16,443 nt of DNA from an uncultured Ruminococcus sp. (GTDB lineage: Bacteria > Bacillota > Clostridia > Oscillospirales > Acutalibacteraceae). A program made the translations under genes and the position numbers. Below, piece after piece: positions 6,596 to 13,216 of the stretch; position 1 is the stretch's first letter; each line of letters begins with the position of its first letter. The DNA lies in the NCBI GenBank assembly GCA_902773065.1, contig CACYDD010000181.1, forward strand, positions 1-16,443, written 5' to 3'. Under the pieces are notes generated by a model. The model saw only the letters and a program-made list of their open reading frames with translations, did no database searches and had not been told where the DNA came from.

Positions 6596-8272
6596 TTGAA
6601 AAATATTAAAAAATCCGAAAGCAAAAAGATATGGTTTGTGCTTTTGAATGTTATTATCATATATGCTGTTCTGAGTTGGGCTCTGGGATGGTTCTGCAAT
6701 CTGAACCAATATAAACAGCAGTGTCTTGACGAAGCGGTAACAACTACTGTCTATAAAGCAGACGGCAGTGTGCAGAATTTTTCAGAAAACAAGTTTGCTG
6801 AAGCAACGCAGGGTGATATCGTCTGTCTGGATATCAGACTGCCCGAAAAGCCTCCGTACAAAAACACTACACTTTGCACCATTATCTATAACGCTTCTGT
6901 GGAGGTATCATGCGATGGTGAAGTATTCTATGAATACGGTAAGGATATCTTAGAGCAGGACGGCGAACTGGGAAATATCTTTGTTTCTGCCGATGTACCC
7001 GATAATGCATGGGGACAGACGATCACGGTTCAATGTATGATCCCCCAAGGAAGTTCGCTGAACAGAGTCGAAAATATACTTCTCATGCCTTCCCGCTATG
7101 CACTCAGATATATGTTGATTGGTCATGAATTTGATTTTATTTTTTGTATAACTATTGTAGGATTTTCGGTTTTTGCATTGCTGATCATTCTCACCACAGG
7201 AAAACTGACTCATATTGACCGTGAAGGTGTTTATTTGTTTATCTTCCTTATTTCTGTAGGTATATGGCAGTTTGGCTATTACAGTACTCTCTATTTATTT
7301 ATTATGAATCCTGTGATATGTGCTAATTTAGAATATGCAGCGATGTATTTTATGTCGATCCCTCTGGGACTTTTCCTTGCAGTCGGCTTTAATAAGCGTT
7401 TTAAAAAAGTATTTCTGGTCATGACAGCGGTATATGCGGCAGCATTTATCATATCAACTGTATTGAATTATACCACAGGTTACCATTATTATAAATTGGT
7501 TCATTTTGAAAGATTCCTTGTAGGTGCAGGAATTGCAGCAATCTTTATTATTGTGTTGTTAAACCGCAAAAGCAGTAATTTCAGTGAAAAAATACTCGGA
7601 AGAGGCACTTCCTTTTCAATGTTTTTGATAATGATCGAAGTAGTGCGGTATGAAATTCGTGATAATTTTCATAATGTCAGGGATACGACCTCCATATCAC
7701 TTGCATCGCTGGGTATGATGATATTTGCGTTTTCCTTACTGTATAATTATTACAATAAAATTTCGTCTGAGATCATCAAACGGAAAAATCTTGAAGCGGT
7801 CGCCTATACCGACGGCATGACAGGAATTGCCAACAGAACTGCTGTCAACAACTTTTTGAATGATCTTGACAGTAAATCGGATTACGGCATTGTCTTTTTT
7901 GATGTGAACGGTCTGAAAAAAGCAAATGACGTATATGGTCATGAAACAGGCGATAAGCTGATCATGATTGTTGCGGAGGCATTGAAAAAAAGCTTTGACA
8001 GCAGCGGCGGTTTTTACGGTCGTTATGGCGGAGATGAATTTGTTGCCGGCTATTACGGTGATGCAGAAAGAAATATCGAAAACAGTCTTCCGTTGTTTGA
8101 TGAGATTATCGAAAAAGCCAATAAAGCACATGAACTGCCTTTTGACATTGGCGTTGCCTATGGATTTTATGTAAACGATCCTGAAGAACCGCTCGCAACA
8201 GAAGCAGCCGTTAAAAAAGCCGATTCTGCCATGTATGTCAGAAAAAAAGAAATGAAAAAGTGTCAACGATGA
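6596..8272 (+). CDS. Membrane diguanylate cyclase with extracellular sensor and GGDEF domain
   Basis: Makes the second messenger c-di-GMP from two GTP. The 558-residue protein has an N-terminal membrane segment (about 12-33), an extracytoplasmic domain (about 34-175) with beta-sandwich character like 7TMR-DISM ligand domains, about seven membrane segments (about 178-385), a short linker and a C-terminal GGDEF domain (about 402-555). Catalytic features are intact: DGMTGIANR (406-414), FDVNGLKKAND (435-445) with metal ligand D436, and GRYGGDEF with GGDEF at 478-482. The usual inhibitory RxxD site before the motif is absent (SSGG in its place), so product feedback by that site is not expected. 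The start is TTG. It converges on an HD-GYP phosphodiesterase gene, which suggests opposing enzymes. The ligand is unknown. Confidence 0.92.
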   Translation: MKNIKKSESKKIWFVLLNVIIIYAVLSWALGWFCNLNQYKQQCLDEAVTTTVYKADGSVQNFSENKFAEATQGDIVCLDIRLPEKPPYKNTTLCTIIYNASVEVSCDGEVFYEYGKDILEQDGELGNIFVSADVPDNAWGQTITVQCMIPQGSSLNRVENILLMPSRYALRYMLIGHEFDFIFCITIVGFSVFALLIILTTGKLTHIDREGVYLFIFLISVGIWQFGYYSTLYLFIMNPVICANLEYAAMYFMSIPLGLFLAVGFNKRFKKVFLVMTAVYAAAFIISTVLNYTTGYHYYKLVHFERFLVGAGIAAIFIIVLLNRKSSNFSEKILGRGTSFSMFLIMIEVVRYEIRDNFHNVRDTTSISLASLGMMIFAFSLLYNYYNKISSEIIKRKNLEAVAYTDGMTGIANRTAVNNFLNDLDSKSDYGIVFFDVNGLKKANDVYGHETGDKLIMIVAEALKKSFDSSGGFYGRYGGDEFVAGYYGDAERNIENSLPLFDEIIEKANKAHELPFDIGVAYGFYVNDPEEPLATEAAVKKADSAMYVRKKEMKKCQR

Positions 8273-8342
8273 GCAATTAGCGATTATTAACAGTGTGGGA
8301 AAGGCAGAGGACACCGTAAAAATACAAGATTAATACCGGACG

Positions 8343-8390
8343 AAAAAATCACGCACAATTTTCTGTGCGTGATTCATTATTTTTATTCGT
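8343..8390. terminator. Two-way terminator between the c-di-GMP genes
   Basis: AATCACGCACA (8347-8357) and TGTGCGTGATT (8364-8374) form an 11-bp stem with a 6-nt loop. The plus strand continues CATTATTTTTATT for the cyclase; the minus strand ends in TTTTTT (8348-8343) for the HD-GYP gene, whose stop is only 9 bp from the stem. Confidence 0.85.
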
Positions 8391-9678
8391 TTTTCGGACT
8401 TCCTGCTTCCTTCATCTGATAATCGGGATCTTCATCCATCATTTCAAGCATGATATTGGCAATGAACGGGTCAAGTTGTGTACGCTTTGCTTTTACGACC
8501 TCCGAATGAACGACCTCCTGCGGAAGAACATCACGGTAGCTTCTTTTTGAGGTCATCGCATCGTAGGCATCCGCTACGGCAATAATACGGGCTTCAATCG
8601 GGATCTGATCTCCTTTTAAGCCGTCGGGATAACCTGTTCCGTCATATCTTTCATGATGCCATCTTGCTCCGTAATACATATTTGGCATTTCTGTGATATC
8701 TTTAAGGACATCTGCTCCGATTTCGGGATGGGTTTTGATCGTAGCAAATTCTTCATCTGTAAGCTTGCCTTCTTTATTGATAATATGATCCGGTATGCCG
8801 ATTTTTCCGATATCGTGAAGAAGCCCCATATAATAGATCTCATGCTGGAACTGCTCTGACTTACCAAGCCGTCTTGCAATTTCCTTTGAATAGTCGGCCA
8901 CTCTCTGGGAATGACCGTTTGTATAGGAATCCTTTGCGTCAATGGTTCTGGCAAGAGCCGTCACCATCTGTAAGGTAAGCTTTTCTGACATACGGGTCTG
9001 TTCATTATGCTTTTCCACAATTTCACCCTTATATATTTCTGACTGGAAAAACATATAATAAAAAATCAGCGAGGCAACAATTGCCGTGCGAAGAACAGAA
9101 TATGCACCGAAAAAAGATTCCGCCGTTGTACCAAGTACAAGCATAATAGCGATCTCATAAATAAGGACACGTTCAAATTTACGCTTTTTGTCTTGTGTGC
9201 CTACAGATAACAGGATCATAAACCACAGGTAAATGATCATGACCGTATGCGGAAACCACCCCATCATTCCTCGGTGAAATACATTGTTGCTGTCATAGAA
9301 GTAGGTATATTTTGCTACAGCAGGAAAAAATGTGGTGCAGGCATATACGGAATTGACCAATGCAGGAATTACCATAATTGCTTTGATGGACTTATTCTTG
9401 TAATTTCTTACTACAAATGAAATGAAAAGGTACATCATAAACGGCCGTATTGTATATCCCAGTGCAGTCATCAAGGTAACCAATGTGGTATAACCTTTTA
9501 CAGTTGAAAGATAAAGTTCTGTATTGTATATCATGAGCTCCATACAGATCAGAGCAGAAAGTATGTAAAAATTATTTCTTATATTTTTTTCCAGATGCGA
9601 ATTCTGCCACAGAAAAAACATCATGAATGCCAATCCTATGAGAGGGAAGAAATTAATCGCAAAATAATCATAAGTCAA
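8383..9678 (-). CDS. Membrane HD-GYP c-di-GMP phosphodiesterase
   Basis: Predicted to hydrolyse c-di-GMP. The 431-residue protein has about six hydrophobic segments in its first 220 residues with short loops and no large outer domain, then a cytosolic HD-GYP domain. Metal and signature residues are present: TNGHSQRVADYS, LLHDIGKIGIPD with HD at 288-289, KTHPEIG, HHERYDGTGYP (341-351, containing the GYP signature) and VADAYDAMTS. I place the start at TTG 9678 because a perfect AGGAGGTG lies 6 nt upstream of it. The longer reading from ATG 9702 would add 8 residues, place the ribosome site inside the gene and leave only about 13 nt of leader. The gene converges on the diguanylate cyclase and shares its terminator. 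Confidence 0.92.
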   Translation of the reverse strand: MTYDYFAINFFPLIGLAFMMFFLWQNSHLEKNIRNNFYILSALICMELMIYNTELYLSTVKGYTTLVTLMTALGYTIRPFMMYLFISFVVRNYKNKSIKAIMVIPALVNSVYACTTFFPAVAKYTYFYDSNNVFHRGMMGWFPHTVMIIYLWFMILLSVGTQDKKRKFERVLIYEIAIMLVLGTTAESFFGAYSVLRTAIVASLIFYYMFFQSEIYKGEIVEKHNEQTRMSEKLTLQMVTALARTIDAKDSYTNGHSQRVADYSKEIARRLGKSEQFQHEIYYMGLLHDIGKIGIPDHIINKEGKLTDEEFATIKTHPEIGADVLKDITEMPNMYYGARWHHERYDGTGYPDGLKGDQIPIEARIIAVADAYDAMTSKRSYRDVLPQEVVHSEVVKAKRTQLDPFIANIMLEMMDEDPDYQMKEAGSPKNE

Positions 9679-9721
9679 CCTATGCACCTCCTGTTCGGTC
9701 ATAATTATCAGATACTTTTTT

Positions 9722-9730
9722 ATTATAACA
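9722..9730 (-). promoter_or_regulatory. Extended -10 promoter of the HD-GYP gene
   Basis: On the minus strand TGTTATAAT (9730-9722) is an extended -10 element with only a weak TTAACA at 19 bp as -35. RNA start near 9715 leaves about 37 nt before the TTG start at 9678. Confidence 0.6.
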
Positions 9731-9807
9731 TATTTATCGGTGTTTGTGTTAAAAAATTTAATTTTTTTTGATAATTTTCATAAAATTTGTGCACGACAGG
9801 TGCATGC

Positions 9808-9829
9808 CCGGTGCGTGACCGGTGCGTGA
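9808..9829 (+). repeat. Tandem 11-nt repeat CCGGTGCGTGA, two units
   Basis: Units at 9808-9818 and 9819-9829, with a degraded unit just before (9796-9807). The core GGTGCGTGACC occurs again at 10197-10207 at the end of repeat copy 3, so this tract may be debris of the same repeat family. Confidence 0.7.
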
Positions 9830-9839
9830 CCGCACAGGA

Positions 9840-9965
9840 CTATTTCGCGTTTAACTTTATACTGTGTTCAACCTGATTGCCGCGTTTGAGTTTTTTATTC
9901 AAATCCGGCAATAAAGTTGTTATATAATAAAGCAGAACGCGAAATAGAGACCGGCGGCTCGCCGG
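9840..9965 (+). repeat. Modular intergenic repeat, copy 1, with nested hairpins
   Basis: Outer arms of 12 bp (9840-9851/9936-9947, CTATTTCGCGTT and complement) enclose an imperfect 21-bp hairpin (9869-9889/9899-9919, 17 of 21 positions complementary) built on ATTGCCG. It is followed by the 15-nt hairpin CCGGCG-GCT-CGCCGG (9951-9965) and GTGCGTGGTTGG. It lies between the divergent HD-GYP and trpB2 genes, so it cannot be the 3' terminator of either. The 628-bp gap (9679-10306) holds copies 1 to 3 and the two promoters. Confidence 0.75.
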
Positions 9966-10000
9966 TGCGTGGTTGGTAAAATGATTTGGGGATTTTATGG

Positions 10001-10080
10001 TGCGGTGATAAACTCATCTTTATTTAGTCAGAACGACCGAAGGGTAGCGACTGCGCGAATTGACAGCGGCGGCTCGCCGC
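10001..10080 (+). repeat. Modular intergenic repeat, copy 2
   Basis: Positions 10007-10061 match 10130-10184 of copy 3 at 53 of 55 bases. It ends in GCGCGAATTGACA and the 15-nt hairpin GCGGCG-GCT-CGCCGC (10066-10080), then AGCGTGGTTGG. Compared with copy 1, the outermost stem pair is changed on both sides (C-G to G-C). Confidence 0.85.
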
Positions 10081-10086
10081 AGCGTG

Positions 10087-10108
10087 GTTGGTGTAAAATT
10101 TTTCTGGG
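10087..10108 (+). repeat. 22-nt exact repeat shared with 4123-4144
   Basis: Identical to 4123-4144. Here it directly links the end of repeat copy 2 to copy 3. A degenerate relative (GGTTGGTAAAATGATTTGGG) follows copy 1 at 9971-9990. Confidence 0.8.
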
Positions 10109-10121
10109 TATATTAACTTGA

Positions 10122-10203
10122 AACGCGGCGATAAACTCATCTTTATTTAGTCAGAGCGACCGAAGGGTAGCGACTACGCGAATTCCCTGCGCACGTGGTG
10201 CGT
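10122..10203 (+). repeat. Modular intergenic repeat, copy 3
   Basis: AACGCGGCGATAAACTC, the 55-nt block shared with copy 2, then ACGCGAATTCCCT and the hairpin GCGCAC-GTG-GTGCGT (10189-10203, one G-T pair). Positions 10174-10202 are an exact 29-nt inverted match to 16360-16388. It ends 9 bp before the trpB2 promoter. Confidence 0.85.
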
Positions 10204-10212
10204 GACCAACTA

Positions 10213-10241
10213 TTGACAAATGGTTGATAATACAATATAAT
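10213..10241 (+). promoter_or_regulatory. Consensus sigma-A promoter of trpB2
   Basis: TTGACA (10213-10218), 17-bp spacer, TATAAT (10236-10241): a perfect match to consensus. RNA start near 10248. The leader begins with a small hairpin AAAAGTT-GCA-AACTTTT (10251-10267). Confidence 0.92.
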
Positions 10242-10306
10242 TGATGGTGTAAAAGTTGCAAACTTTTGTTTATTGTGACATCAAATAAAATTAAGGAGTA
10301 ATGATT

Positions 10307-11677
10307 ATGTCAAAAATACCTTACAGATTTTATCTTACCGAAGATCAGATGCCGAAACAGTGGTATAACCTACGTGCCGATATGAAAGAACAGCCCGACC
10401 CGATGCTGAATCCGGCGACACTTGAACCGCTGAAAGAAGAGGATCTTTATCCGATTTTCTGCAAAGAGCTTGCACATCAGGAGATGGATGCTGAAACCCG
10501 TTATATTGATATTCCTGAGGAAATTCTGGAAATGTACAGGATCTACCGTCCGTCACCGCTGATTCGTGCCTATAACCTTGAAAAAGAACTGGACACACCT
10601 GCCAAAATCTACTATAAATTTGAGGGTAACAATACCTCCGGCAGTCATAAGCTCAATTCTGCAATCGCACAGGCTTATTACGCAAAGAAACAGGGACTGA
10701 CTTCCCTTACAACAGAAACAGGGGCAGGTCAATGGGGTACTGCACTTTCCGAAGCATGTGCTTATTTCGGAATTCCACTTACTGTATATATGGTAAAATG
10801 CTCCTATGAGCAGAAACCGTTCAGAAAGGCGGTTATGCAGACTTTTGATGCCGATGTTGTGCCAAGCCCGTCAGACACTACTGAGGTCGGCAGAAAAATT
10901 CTTGCTGAAACCCCTGATACAACAGGAAGTCTTGGCTGCGCGATCTCCGAGGCAGTTGAAAAGGCTGTTACAACGGAAGGATGCCGTTATGTACTGGGAT
11001 CTGTGTTGAATCAGGTACTTCTTCATCAGTCTGTGATCGGGCTTGAAGCGAAAACTGCTATGGAAATTCTGGGAGAATATCCCGATATTGTTGTAGGTTG
11101 TGCCGGCGGCGGCTCTAACCTCGGAGGTCTGATCGCACCGTTTATGCGTGACAAAATCGTTGACAATAAGGATATCAGAATTGTTGCTGTTGAGCCGGCA
11201 TCCTGTCCGTCATTCACAAGAGGCAAATATGCCTATGATTTTTGTGACACAGGCATGGTTACTCCCATGGCAAAAATGTATACTCTGGGCAGCAGCTTTA
11301 TTCCTTCTGCAAACCATGCAGGCGGTCTGCGTTATCATGGTATGTCTCCGATACTCTCAAAGCTGTATCATGACGGTCTGATGGAAGCAGTTTCCTATGA
11401 GCAGACAAAGGTATTTGAGGCAGCTAAGCTTTTTGCAAGGGTTGAAACAATTCTTCCTGCGCCCGAATCCTCTCATGCAATCAGAGGTGCGATTGATGAA
11501 GCACTGAAATGCAAGGAAACAGGTGAAGCAAAGACCATTCTCTTTGGTCTGACAGGAACAGGTTATTTTGATATGACTGCCTACAGCTCATTCCATGACG
11601 GAACGATGAAGGATTATATTCCAACAGACGAAGATCTCCGGGTTGGTTTTGACAAACTCCCTAAAGTAGACAGATAA
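10307..11677 (+). CDS. trpB2: Tryptophan synthase beta chain, TrpB2 type
   Basis: PLP enzyme that joins indole and L-serine to give tryptophan; cytosolic. At 456 residues, and with the N-terminal YRFYLTEDQMPKQWYNLRAD region, it fits the TrpB2 (stand-alone) subfamily rather than the roughly 400-residue TrpB1. The PLP lysine is K115 in NNTSGSHKLNSA, the catalytic glutamate is E137 in TETGAGQWG, and CAGGGSN (265-271) binds the cofactor phosphate. I start at ATG 10307, 8 nt after AAGGAG; the in-frame ATG at 10301 is only 2 nt from that site. No trpA or other trp gene is adjacent, so it may salvage free indole or serve as a spare TrpB. It is a single gene on a consensus promoter, with no attenuator or tryptophan T-box in its short leader. 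Confidence 0.92.
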   Translation: MSKIPYRFYLTEDQMPKQWYNLRADMKEQPDPMLNPATLEPLKEEDLYPIFCKELAHQEMDAETRYIDIPEEILEMYRIYRPSPLIRAYNLEKELDTPAKIYYKFEGNNTSGSHKLNSAIAQAYYAKKQGLTSLTTETGAGQWGTALSEACAYFGIPLTVYMVKCSYEQKPFRKAVMQTFDADVVPSPSDTTEVGRKILAETPDTTGSLGCAISEAVEKAVTTEGCRYVLGSVLNQVLLHQSVIGLEAKTAMEILGEYPDIVVGCAGGGSNLGGLIAPFMRDKIVDNKDIRIVAVEPASCPSFTRGKYAYDFCDTGMVTPMAKMYTLGSSFIPSANHAGGLRYHGMSPILSKLYHDGLMEAVSYEQTKVFEAAKLFARVETILPAPESSHAIRGAIDEALKCKETGEAKTILFGLTGTGYFDMTAYSSFHDGTMKDYIPTDEDLRVGFDKLPKVDR

Positions 11678-11742
11678 ATCCGGCGAGATGCAGATCTCAG
11701 GTTGCGTAACCGTTTGCTGCGGTCACTGCTTTTCTCATACTA

Positions 11743-11844
11743 TCAACTTCATTGCCGCGTTTCAGGTTGTATACATGAAACGCGGCAATGAAGTTGAATA
11801 TTACAATAAAACCAGAGCGCGAATTGACAGCGGAGGCACTCCGC
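11743..11844 (+). repeat. Modular intergenic repeat, copy 4, with a 22-bp perfect hairpin
   Basis: A perfect 22-bp stem (11743-11764/11776-11797, containing GCCGCGTTTCA) with an 11-nt loop, then an AT-rich spacer, GCGCGAATTGACA, and the 15-nt hairpin GCGGAG-GCA-CTCCGC (11830-11844). Against copy 2 the innermost stem pair is changed on both sides (G-C to G-T-compatible positions become A/T and G/C: GCGGCG/CGCCGC to GCGGAG/CTCCGC), keeping full pairing. It ends 22 bp before the next promoter. The long hairpin could also end trpB2 transcription, although no T-run follows. Confidence 0.85.
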
Positions 11845-11866
11845 CGGTCTCACATTATAAAAACGC

Positions 11867-11895
11867 TTGACAAATGTTTTTTATTTATTTATAAT
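11867..11895 (+). promoter_or_regulatory. Consensus sigma-A promoter of the Big2 gene
   Basis: TTGACA (11867-11872), 17-bp spacer, TATAAT (11890-11895). RNA start near 11902; GGAGG (11928-11932) is 7 nt before the ATG. Confidence 0.92.
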
Positions 11896-11939
11896 AAATT
11901 CAGTATATTCATAAAATATTAAGATATGGAGGAATTGAA

Positions 11940-13100
11940 ATGAAAACAAAAAAGGAAAATTCGCTGCTGCACAAAGCAGCAACTCTGGGTATGGCGGCTG
12001 TTTTGCTTGGCAGCGCAGGACTTTATGCTGTACCACAGTCCCCAGATACAGTGCTGACTGTCAGTGCTGCAAGCACCGCAGCAAAAAGTATCAAACTGAA
12101 CAAAACATCTCTTACGCTTGGCAAAGCTGAAACATATACATTAAAGGCAACTGTTTCACCGGTTTCTGCTTCAAAAAGTGTAAAATGGACAACTTCTGAC
12201 AGCAAGGTTGTGACGGTCAGCAATGGTAAAGTTACTGCTAAAAATACAGGCACTGCAACTATCACTGTCAAAACCACAAACGGCAAAACAGCCAAATGCA
12301 AAGTGACCATAAAAAAGGCACCGACAAAGATTACTTTGAACAAAACAAGCATCACGCTGAATATCAAAAAGACATTCACTCTCAAAAAAACACTTCCGAG
12401 CGGTTCTGCTTCCAATAAAGTGACTTACACCTCAAGCAACAAGAATATCGCTGCGGTCAATTCTGCCGGTAAGATCACTGCCAAAAAAGCAGGCACGGCT
12501 ACCATAACAGCAAAAACCTTTAACGGAAAAACAGCGAAATGCAAAGTGAAAGTAGAAGACAAAAATGCTGCTGTACTGAAAGTATATAAAAAAGTTTTAA
12601 GTCAGTCCAAAATTTCATGGGAATCAGCTGATTACCCGTCTTCCACATATTCCTTTAATCTTGCAGATATCAACAATGACGGAATCAGCGAACTATTTTT
12701 GTATAGCGGAAGGGCTTGTCATGCAGAGGGATATGTAGGTGTAGGTGTTGTTGATAACGGAAAGTTCAAACTTATCAAATGTCAAGATGCTATAACCGGC
12801 TATTACCCCAAAAGCGGTATATTTGTTTATCAACATACAGGTATGGGATTTGTAATAGACTCTTACACAAAATTTTCCAACAATAATCTGAATCTGTTTG
12901 CTTCAACTGTTCAGGATTATAATCCGACATATCAAAACAAACCCGTTGTCTGGACCTACCAAAAAGGGAACACCAAAATTAGTAAAAGTGACTTTAACAA
13001 GCTCCTGGATTCAAAGCTTGTCAAGGGTGATAAATTGGTAAAGTTCGACAACAAATTCTATGAGAATACCGCTGCCAACCGCAACAAGTATCTGAAATAA
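11940..13100 (+). CDS. Secreted protein with two Big2 Ig-like domains and a C-terminal DxNxDG domain
   Basis: A 386-residue exported protein. It has a signal peptide (basic MKTKKE, hydrophobic core about 14-30, likely cleavage near VSAAS at 41-45), then two bacterial Ig-like group 2 repeats (about 49-125 and 128-205), each with the KLNKTSLTL start, a central VKWTTSDS or VTYTSSNK strand and the GTATITVKT end. A C-terminal domain of about 180 residues begins with NLADINNDGISELFLYSG (240-257), a DxNxDG calcium-binding type loop as in FG-GAP/VCBS-like or EF-hand-like repeats. There is no LPXTG motif or dockerin pair, so it may be released or held by the Big2 domains. Function unknown; adhesion or polysaccharide binding is an inference from the domains. 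It is transcribed alone. Confidence 0.85.
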   Translation: MKTKKENSLLHKAATLGMAAVLLGSAGLYAVPQSPDTVLTVSAASTAAKSIKLNKTSLTLGKAETYTLKATVSPVSASKSVKWTTSDSKVVTVSNGKVTAKNTGTATITVKTTNGKTAKCKVTIKKAPTKITLNKTSITLNIKKTFTLKKTLPSGSASNKVTYTSSNKNIAAVNSAGKITAKKAGTATITAKTFNGKTAKCKVKVEDKNAAVLKVYKKVLSQSKISWESADYPSSTYSFNLADINNDGISELFLYSGRACHAEGYVGVGVVDNGKFKLIKCQDAITGYYPKSGIFVYQHTGMGFVIDSYTKFSNNNLNLFASTVQDYNPTYQNKPVVWTYQKGNTKISKSDFNKLLDSKLVKGDKLVKFDNKFYENTAANRNKYLK

Positions 13101-13119
13101 GCGTAGGATCGCCGGACGG

Positions 13120-13148
13120 TTGACTTACAAATGAATTAATACTATAAT
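13120..13148 (+). promoter_or_regulatory. Sigma-A promoter of the MATE gene
   Basis: TTGACT (13120-13125), 17-bp spacer, TATAAT (13143-13148). RNA start near 13155, inside the 5' arm of the hairpin at 13151-13185. Confidence 0.8.
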
Positions 13149-13150
13149 AA

Positions 13151-13185
13151 AACAGGCTCTGTTACATTTTTCGACAGAGTCTGTT
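13151..13185 (+). terminator. Hairpin overlapping the MATE start site, probable terminator of the Big2 gene
   Basis: AACAGGCTCTGT (13151-13162) pairs with ACAGAGTCTGTT (13174-13185) over 12 bp with one wobble and an 11-nt loop, then ATTCGTTTAATTTTG. RNA arriving from upstream can fold it fully; RNA starting at about 13155 would lack part of the 5' arm. Confidence 0.6.
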
Positions 13186-13216
13186 ATTCGTTTAATTTTG
13201 TTTGGAGTGAAAAGAC

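Noticed and set aside
7736..8314. 192-codon antisense frame over the GGDEF domain
   Set aside because: It mirrors codon bias of the cyclase and has no ribosome site or recognisable domain.
9703..10300. Repeat copies 1-3 as ordinary gene terminators
   Set aside because: They lie between two genes that point away from each other, and the hairpins lack T-runs.
11688..11870. 60-codon open frame after trpB2
   Set aside because: It reads through the 22-bp hairpin and the 15-nt hairpin of repeat copy 4 and has no ribosome site.
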